64,000 nt of DNA from Xenorhabdus mauleonii (GCF_900113945.1 NZ_FORG01000005.1:186001-250000), one strand, 5' to 3'; positions 1-9,512 are shown, counted from the stretch's first letter. Notes: a model not told the origin generated them from the letters alone. Numbers and translations: made by a program.

Positions 1-400
1 TATATGATCTGTAGTTTTTGATTCATGGTACGTGTGTGCTAAGTGGTGACAGGTAACTTTCAAGCAGCTAATTGATTATTGGTGCTGTAAATTCAAAAAC
101 CATCGGAGATGCATACCATGACAATCTATGAGATTGAATAATATCAACATAAGAATTATGTTTCTTATAATTAAATGGAATTAAATATAATTATTTTTCA
201 CAAAACAGTAAAAATGGTTATAAGGCCTAATCAATCTAGAGCTTATTTTCCATAATGTTTTTTATTAGATGTACTGAGTTGGGGAGTTAATGGTACTGGA
301 TAAAAATGAAAAAATAATATTAAGAAATATTATTTATATTTGAATGGATGACCCTATGGAATAAATAGGGTCATTATCTTAGGGATGCATTATAAATTAG
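1..400. other. AT-rich non-coding left edge
   Basis: I see no credible gene here on either strand. The stretch is strongly AT-rich. Its only clear structure is the hairpin at 349-373 described separately. It may include the 3' flank of a gene lying outside the window. Confidence 0.5.
349..373. terminator. hairpin downstream of ydjM
   Basis: TGACCCTAT at 349-357 and ATAGGGTCA at 365-373 form a perfect 9-bp stem with a 7-nt loop, 28 bases past the ydjM stop. No strong T-run follows on either strand, so termination activity is an inference. Confidence 0.45.
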
Positions 401-994
401 TCAATTGTATAAATTTTGTAACTTATCAATTTGTAACTTATCGAGCGACAATTTGTCGAATGGCAATTTATCAAAATAATGGTTGAGTGAAAAATTGATG
501 TGTTGGGGAAGGGTGATAGCAACAACCACGAGTAAAACAGCAATAGCTCGCTCAGCTTTTTTTCGCTCTTTACCTCTAAGAATTGGAATACAAAAACGTG
601 TTCTCAGGGGCCATAAGAGTGGAATACCGGCAGGAGTGAGCATATCTGCAATCAAGTGGCTGATATAACCTACAACCATTGCATGGATAAAATCGGTAGG
701 AATAGGCCAATCGGCAGGTATTTCAGTCTGGAAAAGAATAATTCCTGCTATCAACGCCAATAAACTATGCGTAAAGCCACGATGTCCGCATAACCGTGCA
801 ATGGGAATGGATATAAAGCGAAATAATCTTCCTAAAGTGGAGCTGGGGTGATCAATATCAGGTAACAATGAAGCCAGAAGCACGCCTGGGAGCATATGTA
901 ACCAATCTCCCTGAGCTATTTCTGGTGTGATTTGTAGCTGGTGAGCCAATACAAGGCTGGCAACGGAAAAAAGGAGGTGCCCTTCTGCTGTCAT
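401..994 (-). CDS. ydjM: YdjM-family inner-membrane metal-dependent hydrolase
   Basis: The 197-residue product matches E. coli YdjM from its first residues (MTAEGHLLFS) through LLPDIDHP (about 44-51), GHRGFTHSLLA (about 70-80) and SHLIADMLTPAGIPLLWP. These are the Asp/His motifs and membrane segments of the DUF457/YdjM family, whose physiological substrate is not known. The last 24 residues are odd: four successive units of the form (F/L/I)DKL(x) are repeated with a five-residue period (about 174-193), unlike the E. coli tail. The gene lies downstream of hxpB in the same orientation, as in E. coli. Start ATG 994 is preceded by an AGGT-type ribosome site. Confidence 0.88.
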   Translation of the reverse strand: MTAEGHLLFSVASLVLAHQLQITPEIAQGDWLHMLPGVLLASLLPDIDHPSSTLGRLFRFISIPIARLCGHRGFTHSLLALIAGIILFQTEIPADWPIPTDFIHAMVVGYISHLIADMLTPAGIPLLWPLRTRFCIPILRGKERKKAERAIAVLLVVVAITLPQHINFSLNHYFDKLPFDKLSLDKLQIDKLQNLYN

Positions 995-1229
995 AACGTT
1001 TTATACTAATTATTTATACTGATTGCTGTTTATACATACAGTTGGCAGTATAGAGTGTTTCGCATGAGGATGGTAGAGGGTAAATAAGAAAAATCTGTTA
1101 TTTATTAATATATAACACTATTATTTAGCTAGTTTTTTCCTAGATCAGCTAAAAAAGTAATATAGAGATTAAAATTTGCGCTGCTGAATCTAGCCATAAA
1201 ATGTTTGAAAAATAGCAGCGCAACCAGTG

Positions 1230-1895
1230 TTAGCTAATATTTTCTTTCGTCAATTTTTCCAGTGAACTCAATTTGATATCGGCCAATGACCAACGTGGAT
1301 CATTGAAATTTTGGGCTGACGGCACAACGATAGAGCGCATTCTTGCCGCTTTGGTGGCAATCATCCCATTAAATGAATCTTCTAAAGTAAGGCAATGAAT
1401 TGGATTTACACCAAGTTGGGCGGCTGCCTGCAGATAAACTTCGGGATGAGGTTTGCTGTAAGGCAGTTTGGCGGCAGAAACGACGGTATCAAAGTAATGT
1501 TGTAAATTAAACAATTCGAGTACTTCTTCCAACATTTCGAGAGGAGATGCTGAGGCTAAACCAACTTTTAATCCGTGTTCTCGGCAGAGGCTCAAAGCAT
1601 GTTCAACGCCTGGTAGTAGAGGGCGCTTTTCTTTTACTAAGCGAACTACATGGTTAATGATGCGCTGCTCAACCTCACTTTTGGATGCACCTTGCCACGG
1701 TGACGCTTGGTACCACAGATCAACGACGTGATCTATCCGCAATCCCAACGTATCAGGCAATGTTTTTGCTAATGTTAAATCGACCCCCAATTCGCTGAAT
1801 ACAAATTTTTCCCCTTGTTCCCAATATGGCTCAGAATCAATGAGCAAGCCATCCATATCAAAAATAGCGGCTTCTATAGATAAACAAAATGACAT
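1230..1895 (-). CDS. hxpB: HAD-superfamily hexitol/2-deoxyglucose-6-phosphate phosphatase
   Basis: The 221-residue protein matches E. coli YniC (HxpB), a cytoplasmic sugar-phosphate phosphatase active on 2-deoxyglucose-6-P and hexitol phosphates. HAD motif I is DMDGLLIDSE with the nucleophile and acid/base Asp at 13 and 15. Motif II is in LASASPLEML. The Lys motif is SKPHPEVY and motif IV is in LEDSFNGM. PDTLGLRIDHVVDLWY is also a close YniC signature. In E. coli yniB and yniC are adjacent; here about 3.2 kb of foreign-looking DNA separates them. No regulatory site was recognised. Confidence 0.92.
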   Translation of the reverse strand: MSFCLSIEAAIFDMDGLLIDSEPYWEQGEKFVFSELGVDLTLAKTLPDTLGLRIDHVVDLWYQASPWQGASKSEVEQRIINHVVRLVKEKRPLLPGVEHALSLCREHGLKVGLASASPLEMLEEVLELFNLQHYFDTVVSAAKLPYSKPHPEVYLQAAAQLGVNPIHCLTLEDSFNGMIATKAARMRSIVVPSAQNFNDPRWSLADIKLSSLEKLTKENIS

Positions 1896-2113
1896 TTCAT
1901 ATCTCTCTGCAATGATAGTCGCGATTAGTAAGGATTAATTGTAGCAATCTCCGTAAGTTAAGTCTTGCCATGAGAAAGCTTGTATAGGCGATTGCTGGCT
2001 GAAAAAGGAGGGGTATTCAACGTCTATCATTAGTGTGCCTATTCCTCATTAATTGGGGTATACCTGGCTAAAATTTTCTAACTGTTTTCGATCTGTCTCC
2101 AGAGGGAGATGAT

Positions 2114-2545
2114 TTAATTTTTCATGAGGCGGTTTTGTTTATAATTTTGCTGCCAAAACCAGGCCATTTCTCTAATCTGATTTAATGATTCAAATAAGTA
2201 CCCATTCAAAAACTCTCGGCGAAATGAGTCATTAAAACGTTCGATAAATCCATTTTGTTGTAATTTACCCGGTTGGATATGGCACAGCTCAATCTTATTA
2301 CTTTCACAATAGTTCATCAGATTCATGGATATTAATTCAGGTCTGTTATCGCCCCGAATTTGTTGAGGTAATTCTCGCCCTTCTTTTAAACGCTCAAGTA
2401 CGCGAATAATTCTCTAGGCGGGCAGTGAAGTATTAATTTCAATAGCCAATCATTCTCTTGTGCTTTCACCAATAATATTGATAATTCTGAATCGATTACC
2501 GCAATATACTACATCATGCAGAAAATCTAATAATTGCTGTCTCAT
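2114..2545 (-). pseudogene. IS3-family transposase (OrfB) remnant with in-frame stops
   Basis: Read on the minus strand, one continuous frame shows an IS3-type DDE integrase core. It starts with QQLLDFLHD and GNRFRIINI, then LAIEINTSLPA, RIIRVLERL and RGDNRPE (the central D(N)GPE-like motif), and ends with HIQPGKLQQNGFIERFN. The frame is broken by TGA (2450-2452) and TAG (2414-2416) and ends at a further stop at 2114. The N-terminal part, OrfA and recognisable terminal inverted repeats are missing. It is a dead fragment, and it marks the left side of the insertion between hxpB and yniB. Confidence 0.85.
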
Positions 2546-2615
2546 TTTAGGGGAATTGGATAAAGACATCTTGTACTATTGCAGATGAAAAACAACTTAT
2601 GGGATATTAAATAAA

Positions 2616-3263
2616 ATGAAGCTAATAATTTTTGACTGTGATGGTACTTTAGTTGACAGTGAGCATTTGTGTAACTTGGCACTGCATGAAGAGTTAAAAT
2701 TACTAGGTTTAGAAAGTGATCCAACCACTCTCCTAAACAGCTATCGTGGAATGAAACTAGCGAAAATAATTGAGTCTCTTGAACAACATTACCGCACAAT
2801 TTTTCCAGAAGATTTTGAATCGAAGTATCGTTACAGAATGAATAATATGCTTGCAACAAATTTAAAACCTAATGAAGGGGTTGAAGAGTTACTAAAATCT
2901 CTTGATATTTCCTTCTGTGTAGCTTCATCAGCCCCAATGGAGAAAATATTGCTATCATTGAAAGTCACAGGGCTACTAAACTACTTTAAAGAAAACATCT
3001 TCAGTTCGTATGACATAAATTCTTGGAAACCTGAGCCAGATATTTTTTTGCACGCAGCCCAAAGTATGAGCACTGACCCAGAAGATTGTCTTGTTGTAGA
3101 AGACAGTTACGTAGGCATAGAGGCAGCATTTAATGCTAATATGAAGAGCGCTTACTTTAATCTTAACTCGACCATGGAATCTAAATTCAATGAGATTCAA
3201 ATTAGTAATATGTCCGACGTCTTAGATATAATTCAAGTATGTAAAAAATCAGTCACTAGATGA
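2616..3263 (+). CDS. YieH-like HAD phosphatase
   Basis: This 215-residue HAD phosphatase begins with IFDCDGTLVDSE (nucleophile Asp7, acid/base Asp9). VASSAPMEK gives motif II, SWKPEPDIFLHAAQSM the Lys motif and VVEDSYVGIEAA motif IV. Spacing and wording are close to E. coli YieH (6-phosphogluconate phosphatase), but I would not transfer the substrate. It is AT-rich, sits beside an IS remnant and is absent from this position in E. coli, so horizontal acquisition is likely. The ribosome-binding site is weak. It shares only the HAD fold with the neighbouring hxpB and is not a recent duplicate. Confidence 0.82.
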   Translation: MKLIIFDCDGTLVDSEHLCNLALHEELKLLGLESDPTTLLNSYRGMKLAKIIESLEQHYRTIFPEDFESKYRYRMNNMLATNLKPNEGVEELLKSLDISFCVASSAPMEKILLSLKVTGLLNYFKENIFSSYDINSWKPEPDIFLHAAQSMSTDPEDCLVVEDSYVGIEAAFNANMKSAYFNLNSTMESKFNEIQISNMSDVLDIIQVCKKSVTR

Positions 3264-3689
3264 CGAAATGACTGGCATTTCAGCATTATTTACGCCTTCA
3301 TTTTTTTGTATGTACTAGTTGCCTGAAATATTTATTGAACGTTATGTGCTTTATTAAACAACAAACCTATAGTTAAGTTGTGAAATACAATTAAATATAC
3401 AACTTATTCATCGTCTGTTTAATTTTTACGAGCCTTGGCTTTATGAGAGAAAAAGTAAAAAAAACGTATAGGCTTGCAGAATCTAAATTAACAATTTTTG
3501 CAAACACAGCGACTCAGTAACACGTTCATTTCACGTATACGAAATCATCTGAGGAAGGTTATAGTCAAGACAGGATTCGCAGATTGCGAGCATTTGGTAT
3601 CAAGAGAAGTCAAGAGCAACGAACCACTGTCAGATTTAAATCAGTCTCTTACAGTGTAAGCAAGAAGCTTAGTTAGAGGGCTAGTTTCA
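3264..3689. other. non-coding relic DNA in the hxpB-yniB insertion
   Basis: No gene is supportable. The sequence is AT-rich with short broken frames. I could not assign it to a known element. Confidence 0.4.
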
Positions 3690-3926
3690 TCAGCTATAAG
3701 ACCCAGAATTAGATAACGTTGAGATAATTAAAATTGCATAAAGCAGCAACCCGAAAACAGTAACTATCCAATTAGCAATTGCATAATTCTTTTTATTTAA
3801 ATTTGTGCTTTTTGAAAGGCTCCAATAGGCTAAAAACACCAAATTAACAACTGGAATCATGACTAGAATTATTGTCCAAACCCATTCTTTTGTAGAGATA
3901 ACCTGTGTTCTATCATTCTGCTCCAT
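3690..3926 (-). CDS. small two-helix membrane protein, unknown
   Basis: The 78-residue product has two predicted membrane segments (about 15-36, WVWTIILVMIPVVNLVFLAYW, and about 49-70, AIANWIVTVFGLLLYAILIIS). A short charged linker separates them. ATG 3926 is preceded by AGGATG, a usable ribosome site. I do not recognise the family. Its context is decayed accessory DNA, so it could be an isolated cargo gene or a remnant of one. Confidence 0.55.
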   Translation of the reverse strand: MEQNDRTQVISTKEWVWTIILVMIPVVNLVFLAYWSLSKSTNLNKKNYAIANWIVTVFGLLLYAILIISTLSNSGSYS

Positions 3927-5135
3927 AAATCATCCTGAAAAAATAAATCAATATTTAATCATATTGAAGTACATAAAATTTATTTATGCAATTGAATTAG
4001 AGAAGTATTTATTTTCCCTACTGAAAAATTTTTTTATCTCTGACCGTCTAGTTTTTGTGTTGCTGAAAACTCTGTGTCACTCTTTTAATCTCGCTAAAAA
4101 CGCTACCGCGTGGGGTGTTGGGGCTTTGCCCTGACCAAGAATTTTGTCCCGTTTTTGACGAAACGAAGCGGTTTAGTGAATCTATTTAACATGCAGGAAC
4201 ACGTTGATTCACTGTCAGGCATTATTTTATTTGTCTCCTTAGAACCATTAATCTGCCCTGAGTCAGGTCGGATCCCTTGTTTCAGGTGAAGGTAACAACC
4301 ATCATCCTGTTTTTAAAACAAACGAATAAATCTTAACTGTCAGTTACTATCTGAAACTAAAAACAATATTTTTGCCTATTCCCTTGAGCTGTGAGCGTAC
4401 AGATAGGACCCAAATCCCCACTTTTCCTGAAGAAGTGGTTTATCTGGGGTAGCATTGTTTCTACAATATCTTTCAAGATAGACAGTCAGACGGAAAAGTT
4501 GATTAAGTCTTCTCAGTACTTTCAGTTTACTGTAATTTTTACTGTAATTTGGCGGATTGCATTCATTACTCAGGTGAGCGCTAAAATTTCTTTTTGTATA
4601 CCTCTACGTATTCCAAAAGCCTGTCGCAGACAAGGTTGTTTCCAAAACCATTATTGGCCGCAGTAGCTACTGCACTAAACACCTGCATACACGCTGGAAA
4701 AACCACCAACAAGGTAAGAGCCGACATAAGCACGGCTATGGCAGCAAATGAGACAAATTACGGGTACAAATGAAGCAACGTGACAAACACTACTGCAGAC
4801 AACATCAAACTGAAAGCCCATTGTGGTGTGGATGTGATATAGAATTTGGCATCATTATGCTTTGTCTGCCATAGACGCAATACAGTGGCAGAGCGATTGC
4901 GATGACAAAAGGTGCTCAAACGTAAAAAGGCAGGTTTTTGCAGTATAGTGGATCACTCTTTTTCTCACTTCTATCTTGAAACCGATCTCAATTATTCCTA
5001 TCTAACCAGTATAAAATCCGTTGCTATACTCAGTATTAAATGTTTTTTCTGTTTGCGCATAGTAATGTGCATATATGAATAAATTAAGACAATTACATAA
5101 TATAATTAATTGTTTTTGATGGAGAATTTAAAATA
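3927..5135. other. 1.2-kb degenerate region, no intact gene
   Basis: Short open frames at 3859-4134 and 4391-4666 resemble no family I know and lack convincing ribosome sites. A GC-rich patch around 4098-4135 stands out from the AT-rich surroundings. On the minus strand about 4594-4755 encodes a hydrophobic, protein-like stretch (ALTLLVVFPACMQVF) closed by stops on both sides, suggesting a decayed membrane-protein gene. The region reads as mobile-element debris. Confidence 0.4.
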
Positions 5136-5675
5136 ATGGGGTATTTACAAGCAAGATATGTTGCTATTGCTAAACGAATCTTAGGGTGGGTGATTTTTGT
5201 ACCAGCTTTTTTGTCGACTTTTGTGTCAGTCGTAAATCTGGCGTGGCAACATGGCCTGAAAGGTGATGGAATTAATGCCGTATTTAATGATTTTATCAAG
5301 ATGATGGCAGAAATGATTAAGTTCAATACACCTTTTTTAGATTTTTTTTGGAAAAATTCACCAACACCTGATCGAGTGATGGGAATGACCGGTGTAAATA
5401 TCAGTTTTATTATTATTTATTTCTTAATGTTTGTTGGCTTGGCAATGAGTGCATCTGGTTTAAGAATGTACCGCCAATTTAAATACATTAAAGAACATAT
5501 TGAAGATCAAATGCTCCTTGAAGATGCTAAAGAAAATGGAATGACTAAGGAGCAGTTAATAGAGAAAATTAAATTCCCCCGCCATAGCTTATTTAACCAG
5601 ATTTTTACTCTCTATATATCGCCAATCATCATTGGAGCAATAGCTTATTTCTTATCTAGGCTACTGGGTTGGTAA
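5136..5675 (+). CDS. yniB: YniB-family inner-membrane protein
   Basis: The 179-residue product aligns along its length with E. coli YniB (178 residues). Shared blocks are LGWVIFVPAFLSTFVSVV near the N-terminus, NTPFLDFFWKNSPTP in the middle and LFNQIFTLYISPIIIG near the C-terminus. Three or four membrane helices are visible. The function of YniB is not established. It lies opposite in strand to yniA and hxpB, as in E. coli, which confirms the identity despite the intervening insertion. A rho-independent terminator follows at 5689-5718. Confidence 0.9.
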   Translation: MGYLQARYVAIAKRILGWVIFVPAFLSTFVSVVNLAWQHGLKGDGINAVFNDFIKMMAEMIKFNTPFLDFFWKNSPTPDRVMGMTGVNISFIIIYFLMFVGLAMSASGLRMYRQFKYIKEHIEDQMLLEDAKENGMTKEQLIEKIKFPRHSLFNQIFTLYISPIIIGAIAYFLSRLLGW

Positions 5676-5688
5676 TATAAAAATAATG

Positions 5689-5718
5689 GCTGCGCAAGGA
5701 GGATTTACGCAGCTTTTT
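5689..5718 (+). terminator. rho-independent terminator of yniB
   Basis: GCTGCG (5689-5694) pairs with CGCAGC (5708-5713) and is followed directly by five T. Confidence 0.75.
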
Positions 5719-5841
5719 GATATTTATAGTTATATCTTTTTAGGTAAAGTGATTCCTGTTTTTGCTTTATTCACATTTTCTAATGTAAAAGTTTTTACTT
5801 TTTTCTTGGAAGGCGTTTGGTATCGATAATTCTTTGTATAG

Positions 5842-6705
5842 TTATTCGGATAAGATTTTATCAATTATATTTTGCGCTACGATGAAGTTATCTCCTCCGA
5901 AAAGGTTACATCGATTCAGCAAGTGATAGAGTTGGTAAATGGGTTGGCGTTCAATAAAATCGTGTGGCAATGGCCAAACACTTTGATAACCATCAAAAAT
6001 TTGCAGAGGGAGTTCCGGATAAAGAGGTAACATCGCCAGATCACATTCGCGATCTCCCCAATAACAGGCTGGATCAAATATTACTGCGCATTCATCATTC
6101 AACGACGCACAATTGGTAGGCCATAAATCACCTTGCAAAAGAGAAGGTTGGGGGTGGTGGGAGTGTAATTTATCACTGACTATTTGGACAATTTGATTGA
6201 TATCGCCAAATATCATTCCATTATCTGCCGCGATTTGTAATTGCCAACCTATTCGTTTTTCGGCATAAAACTGATTCCAGCGTTTTTGCCATCCATTGGG
6301 CTGTATGGTGGTTGCAAGCATGTTATCAAAGTCAAAACCAAATTTTGGTTGTTCACTCCATTGATGCAGCTTAGCCAAGTGTTGACCGAAACAATATGCG
6401 CTATGGGCATTGAATGGTTTAAGAGGCAAGTATTCCAGCAAAAGGAAACTATAGTCACGATCATGTCCCACGCCAAATACTTCAGGAACACGAACTGTTT
6501 TACTGCGAGCCAGTAATTCTAACTGTTCTGCTTCTGCTTTAAAAATTGGCAGCATTTCTTTCACATTAGATTTAACGAAAATATACTGTTCGCCATATTC
6601 AATGCACCAAGAACGGTGTATATCGCCACCCGCTAATTCTGTTTTATTGTGAATTTCAGCGTCACCAAAATGATCACTTAATAGACGGTTCACGGTTTGC
6701 CACAT
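5842..6705 (-). CDS. yniA: YniA-like fructosamine-kinase-family protein
   Basis: The 287-residue protein belongs to the fructosamine/ketosamine-3-kinase family, which phosphorylates Amadori products of glycated proteins to start deglycation. GGDIH near residue 26 and the ATP-site block FLLLEYLP (87-94) are present. The metal-binding block is FDPACYWGDRECDLAMLPL (Asp211 onward). The catalytic loop reads QGDLWPTN (191-198): Asp193 and Asn198 are kept, but the His of the usual HGDLW is Gln191 (codon CAA). The family C-terminus (LYHLLNRCNLFGG) is intact, and length matches E. coli YniA. Whether the Gln variant is active is open. Confidence 0.9.
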   Translation of the reverse strand: MWQTVNRLLSDHFGDAEIHNKTELAGGDIHRSWCIEYGEQYIFVKSNVKEMLPIFKAEAEQLELLARSKTVRVPEVFGVGHDRDYSFLLLEYLPLKPFNAHSAYCFGQHLAKLHQWSEQPKFGFDFDNMLATTIQPNGWQKRWNQFYAEKRIGWQLQIAADNGMIFGDINQIVQIVSDKLHSHHPQPSLLQGDLWPTNCASLNDECAVIFDPACYWGDRECDLAMLPLYPELPLQIFDGYQSVWPLPHDFIERQPIYQLYHLLNRCNLFGGDNFIVAQNIIDKILSE

Positions 6706-6800
6706 GATTCACCTCATTAAGTTGACAATTGCTATGTCCATATTACAGCTAGATGCAACATTTGAACAGGATAAAAAGGGTTTTAATAGCAATTAATAAG

Positions 6801-6824
6801 GCCATATCTCAAATCCGATATGGC
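6801..6824 (-). terminator. hairpin after yfeD
   Basis: GCCATATC (6801-6808) and GATATGGC (6817-6824) form an 8-bp stem. In the minus-strand transcript it is followed by CTTATTAATT, moderately U-rich, 13 bases after the yfeD stop. Confidence 0.55.
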
Positions 6825-6836
6825 GCTCTACGTTGG

Positions 6837-7733
6837 TTAATTTGATTTTTCTGGCATTGATACAGTTTGAGGGGAAGTTCTTTTGCTGGATTTTTTGTTT
6901 GCCTTTTTGCGAGCCAGTCTTATTTGGCTATAAATAAGTGCTGCGATGAAAAAGATTGCTTGAATAATGACAATGCAAGGCCCTGTTTCTCCATCAATGT
7001 GGAAACTGATAATTGTACCGAGCACACAGGATAATACGGATGCAATCGTGGCGACAATCAGCATGCGATCAAAACTCCGGCAAAGAATAAAAGCAATGAT
7101 GCCAGGTGAAATCAGCATTGCAATCACAAGAATAATGCCGACTGCTTGCAGTGATGCGACAATGGTTAACGCCAGCAGAGATAATAAACCGTAATGCAAT
7201 AGCTTAACAGGGAGGCCAACAACACGTGCCTGGTTGGGATCGAAACAATAGAGCATAAAGTCTTTTCGTTTCAGCAGGACAACCGCAAGCGTGAGCCCAG
7301 CAATGCACATTGTTTGAATCAATTCATTTTGTGTAATGCCAAGTATGCTGCCAAACAGTATATGAGTCAGGTGCTGATCGGTATCTATCCGGGTAAACAA
7401 AACTAACCCAAATGCAAACATGCCAGAGAAAACAATTCCCATGACCGTATCTTCTTTAACTCTACTGTGTTCTTTCAAGTATCCAGTGGCAAATGCACAA
7501 AATATACCGGATAAAAAAGCACCCACTGCAAGTGGTATTCCAGCGACAAAGGCCAGAACGATACCGGGCAGGACTGCGTGGGAAATGGCATCTCCCATCA
7601 GTGACCAACCTTTTAAGACCAGATAACAAGACAGCACTGCACAGACAGCGCCCACCATAATGGCCGCCAGAATGGCTCGCTGCATAAAATCGTGCATAAA
7701 AGGCTCAGTGATTAACTCAATAAATTCATTCAT
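6837..7733 (-). CDS. yfeD: Fe/Mn ABC transporter permease YfeD
   Basis: This 298-residue ABC-3 (ZnuB-like) permease has about eight helices and the family signature GWSLMGDAISHAVLPGIVLA near residues 43-62. With YfeC it forms the membrane channel of the chelated iron/manganese importer. It overlaps the end of yfeC by 8 bases, indicating translational coupling as the last gene of yfeABCD. The C-terminus is a charged tail (RKKANKKSSKR). Distinguishing the Yfe, Sit and Mnt names rests on overall similarity and gene order, not on a diagnostic residue. Confidence 0.92.
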   Translation of the reverse strand: MNEFIELITEPFMHDFMQRAILAAIMVGAVCAVLSCYLVLKGWSLMGDAISHAVLPGIVLAFVAGIPLAVGAFLSGIFCAFATGYLKEHSRVKEDTVMGIVFSGMFAFGLVLFTRIDTDQHLTHILFGSILGITQNELIQTMCIAGLTLAVVLLKRKDFMLYCFDPNQARVVGLPVKLLHYGLLSLLALTIVASLQAVGIILVIAMLISPGIIAFILCRSFDRMLIVATIASVLSCVLGTIISFHIDGETGPCIVIIQAIFFIAALIYSQIRLARKKANKKSSKRTSPQTVSMPEKSN

Positions 7734-8604
7734 GGATGCTTTCCTGAGTTAAGGCCATGGATTCCTTTCTGGCGCGTCTGCGAGAAGCCAACATGCCGTG
7801 CTTGGGAGCAAAGAAAAAAGCCAGCAAAAAGATTAACGTTTGCATCGTGACTATCACACCACCAGTTGCGCCATTAAGAAAATAACTCAAATATGCCCCA
7901 GAACCACTGGTGAGTGAGCCGATAGCAACGGCAATGATCAGTAAATTTTTAAACCTGTCTGTCAATAAGTAAGCCGTTGCGCCCGGAGTAACAACCATAG
8001 CAATGACCAGAATGGCTCCTACCGTTTGTAATGCAGCAACAGTACAGGCACTTAATAAAGTAAAGAAAATTATTTTTAATCTTAATGGAGATAAACCGAT
8101 AGAGCGTGCATGGGTTTCATCAAAAAAAACAACCAATAAGTCTTTCCAGAGCAGCATTAAAACGACAAAGGAAACGGCGATAATAATCTCGACTTGTAGA
8201 ACGTCTTCATCTGCAATACCTAAGATATTACCCATGATAATCGTTTGCACATTCACAGAGGTGGGATTTAAAGAAACGATGAGTAATCCAACAGCAAAAA
8301 AAGTCGAGAATATAAACCCGATCACCGCATCTTCACGCAACCGAGTAATGTGGCGTACTAATGTCATTGATAATGCGGCGAGCATGCCGGTAAAAAAAGC
8401 GCCGCCAGCATAAGGCAAACCTAAAGCATATGCACCGGCTACGCCGGGTACAACGGAGTGGGAGAGGGCGTCTCCCATTAATGACCAGCCTTTCAACATC
8501 AAATAAGCAGATAAAAAAGCGCAGACTGCACCAACGATGGAACTTACCCACATAGCTTTTACCATGTAGTTGTAATTGAATGGCTGTAATAACAACTCCA
8601 TCAT
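7726..8604 (-). CDS. yfeC: Fe/Mn ABC transporter permease YfeC
   Basis: This 292-residue ABC-3 permease is paralogous to YfeD. It shows the same GWSLMGDALSHSVVPG signature near residue 40 and a comparable set of helices (VGAVCAFLSAYLML, VTPGATAYLL). Start ATG 8604 lies 2 bases after the yfeB stop, and its end overlaps yfeD, so the operon is tightly coupled. It is expected to pair with YfeD and be driven by YfeB. Confidence 0.92.
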   Translation of the reverse strand: MMELLLQPFNYNYMVKAMWVSSIVGAVCAFLSAYLMLKGWSLMGDALSHSVVPGVAGAYALGLPYAGGAFFTGMLAALSMTLVRHITRLREDAVIGFIFSTFFAVGLLIVSLNPTSVNVQTIIMGNILGIADEDVLQVEIIIAVSFVVLMLLWKDLLVVFFDETHARSIGLSPLRLKIIFFTLLSACTVAALQTVGAILVIAMVVTPGATAYLLTDRFKNLLIIAVAIGSLTSGSGAYLSYFLNGATGGVIVTMQTLIFLLAFFFAPKHGMLASRRRARKESMALTQESIHE

Positions 8605-8606
8605 GG

Positions 8607-9512
8607 CTAATTTTCCTTCTGTTTTGGACTCTGTCGCGGAGGAACATGATGGTCATGCCCATAAAAGACGGCCGCACGTTCGTCATCAGTAATGACGGTC
8701 AGTGAACGAGGGTCATCGTCATCATGCAATTCTGGGCCAGAAAGATTTATATGGCGTAAAACTCCACCGAACGTAATTTCCAGATTTTTTTGAGTAAACG
8801 TGGTTTCAGTTTGTCCACTGGCCAATACTGTGCGGTTGATCAAAATAACATGATCGCAAAACTCGGGCACACTTCCGAGGTTATGAGTGGAGACTAAAAT
8901 TAAATGGCCTTCATCTCGTAAGTCACGAAGTAAACTAATGATGGCATTTTCCGTTTTAACATCAACACCGGTAAAAGGTTCATCCAGAAGCAGTACCTTT
9001 CCTTCTTGGGCTAATGCCCGGGCTAAAAACGCCCGTTTTTTCTGGCCACCGGAGAGTTCACCAATTTGCCGATCGCTCAGGCCGCTTAGTCCAACACGTT
9101 CGAGTGCTTTACCTACGATTTCATGATCATGTTTACTGGGGCGACGTAAGAATCCCATTTTTCCATAGCGGCCCATCATCACGACATCGGAAACTAGCAC
9201 AGGGAAGTTCCAATCGACTTCTTCAGTTTGTGGGACATATGCAATGATGTTTTGTTTTAACGCTGCTTTAATCGGTTGGTTATTAAGGGTAACTTTACCT
9301 TGAGAGGGATTTACCAGCCCCATAATGGTTTTAAATAATGTAGATTTTCCACTGCCATTCATGCCAACCAATGCACAAATTGTGCCGCCGGTAATGTCAA
9401 AGCTGGCATCATAGATTGCAGTGTGCCCATTGTTATAAGTGACAGTCGCGTTATCGACAATTAAATGAGGTGGTTCAATTAATGGTCGTTGATTCAACGA
9501 TGAACGGTTCAT
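8607..9512 (-). CDS. yfeB: Fe/Mn ABC transporter ATPase YfeB
   Basis: This 301-residue ABC ATPase has Walker [10 protein letters not shown] (50-58), Q-loop PQTEEVDW, signature LSGGQ (153-157), Walker B VLLLDEP with the DE pair at 177-178, and a switch His in STHN. It energises import of Fe(II)/Mn(II) delivered by YfeA. A His-rich, Asp-rich tail (HDDDDP and HDHH within the last 45 residues) extends beyond the ATPase core and might sense metal; that is inference. It overlaps yfeA by 4 bases (ATGA). Confidence 0.93.
   Translation of the reverse strand: MNRSSLNQRPLIEPPHLIVDNATVTYNNGHTAIYDASFDITGGTICALVGMNGSGKSTLFKTIMGLVNPSQGKVTLNNQPIKAALKQNIIAYVPQTEEVDWNFPVLVSDVVMMGRYGKMGFLRRPSKHDHEIVGKALERVGLSGLSDRQIGELSGGQKKRAFLARALAQEGKVLLLDEPFTGVDVKTENAIISLLRDLRDEGHLILVSTHNLGSVPEFCDHVILINRTVLASGQTETTFTQKNLEITFGGVLRHINLSGPELHDDDDPRSLTVITDDERAAVFYGHDHHVPPRQSPKQKEN

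Noticed and set aside
3859..4134. 91-codon plus-strand open frame
   Set aside because: Starts inside the small membrane protein gene on the other strand, lacks a ribosome site and resembles nothing known.
4391..4666. 91-codon plus-strand open frame in relic DNA
   Set aside because: No ribosome site, no family resemblance, and surrounded by disrupted sequence.
8003..8413. 136-codon plus-strand open frame
   Set aside because: Antisense to yfeC; polar composition arises from the complementary strand of membrane helices.
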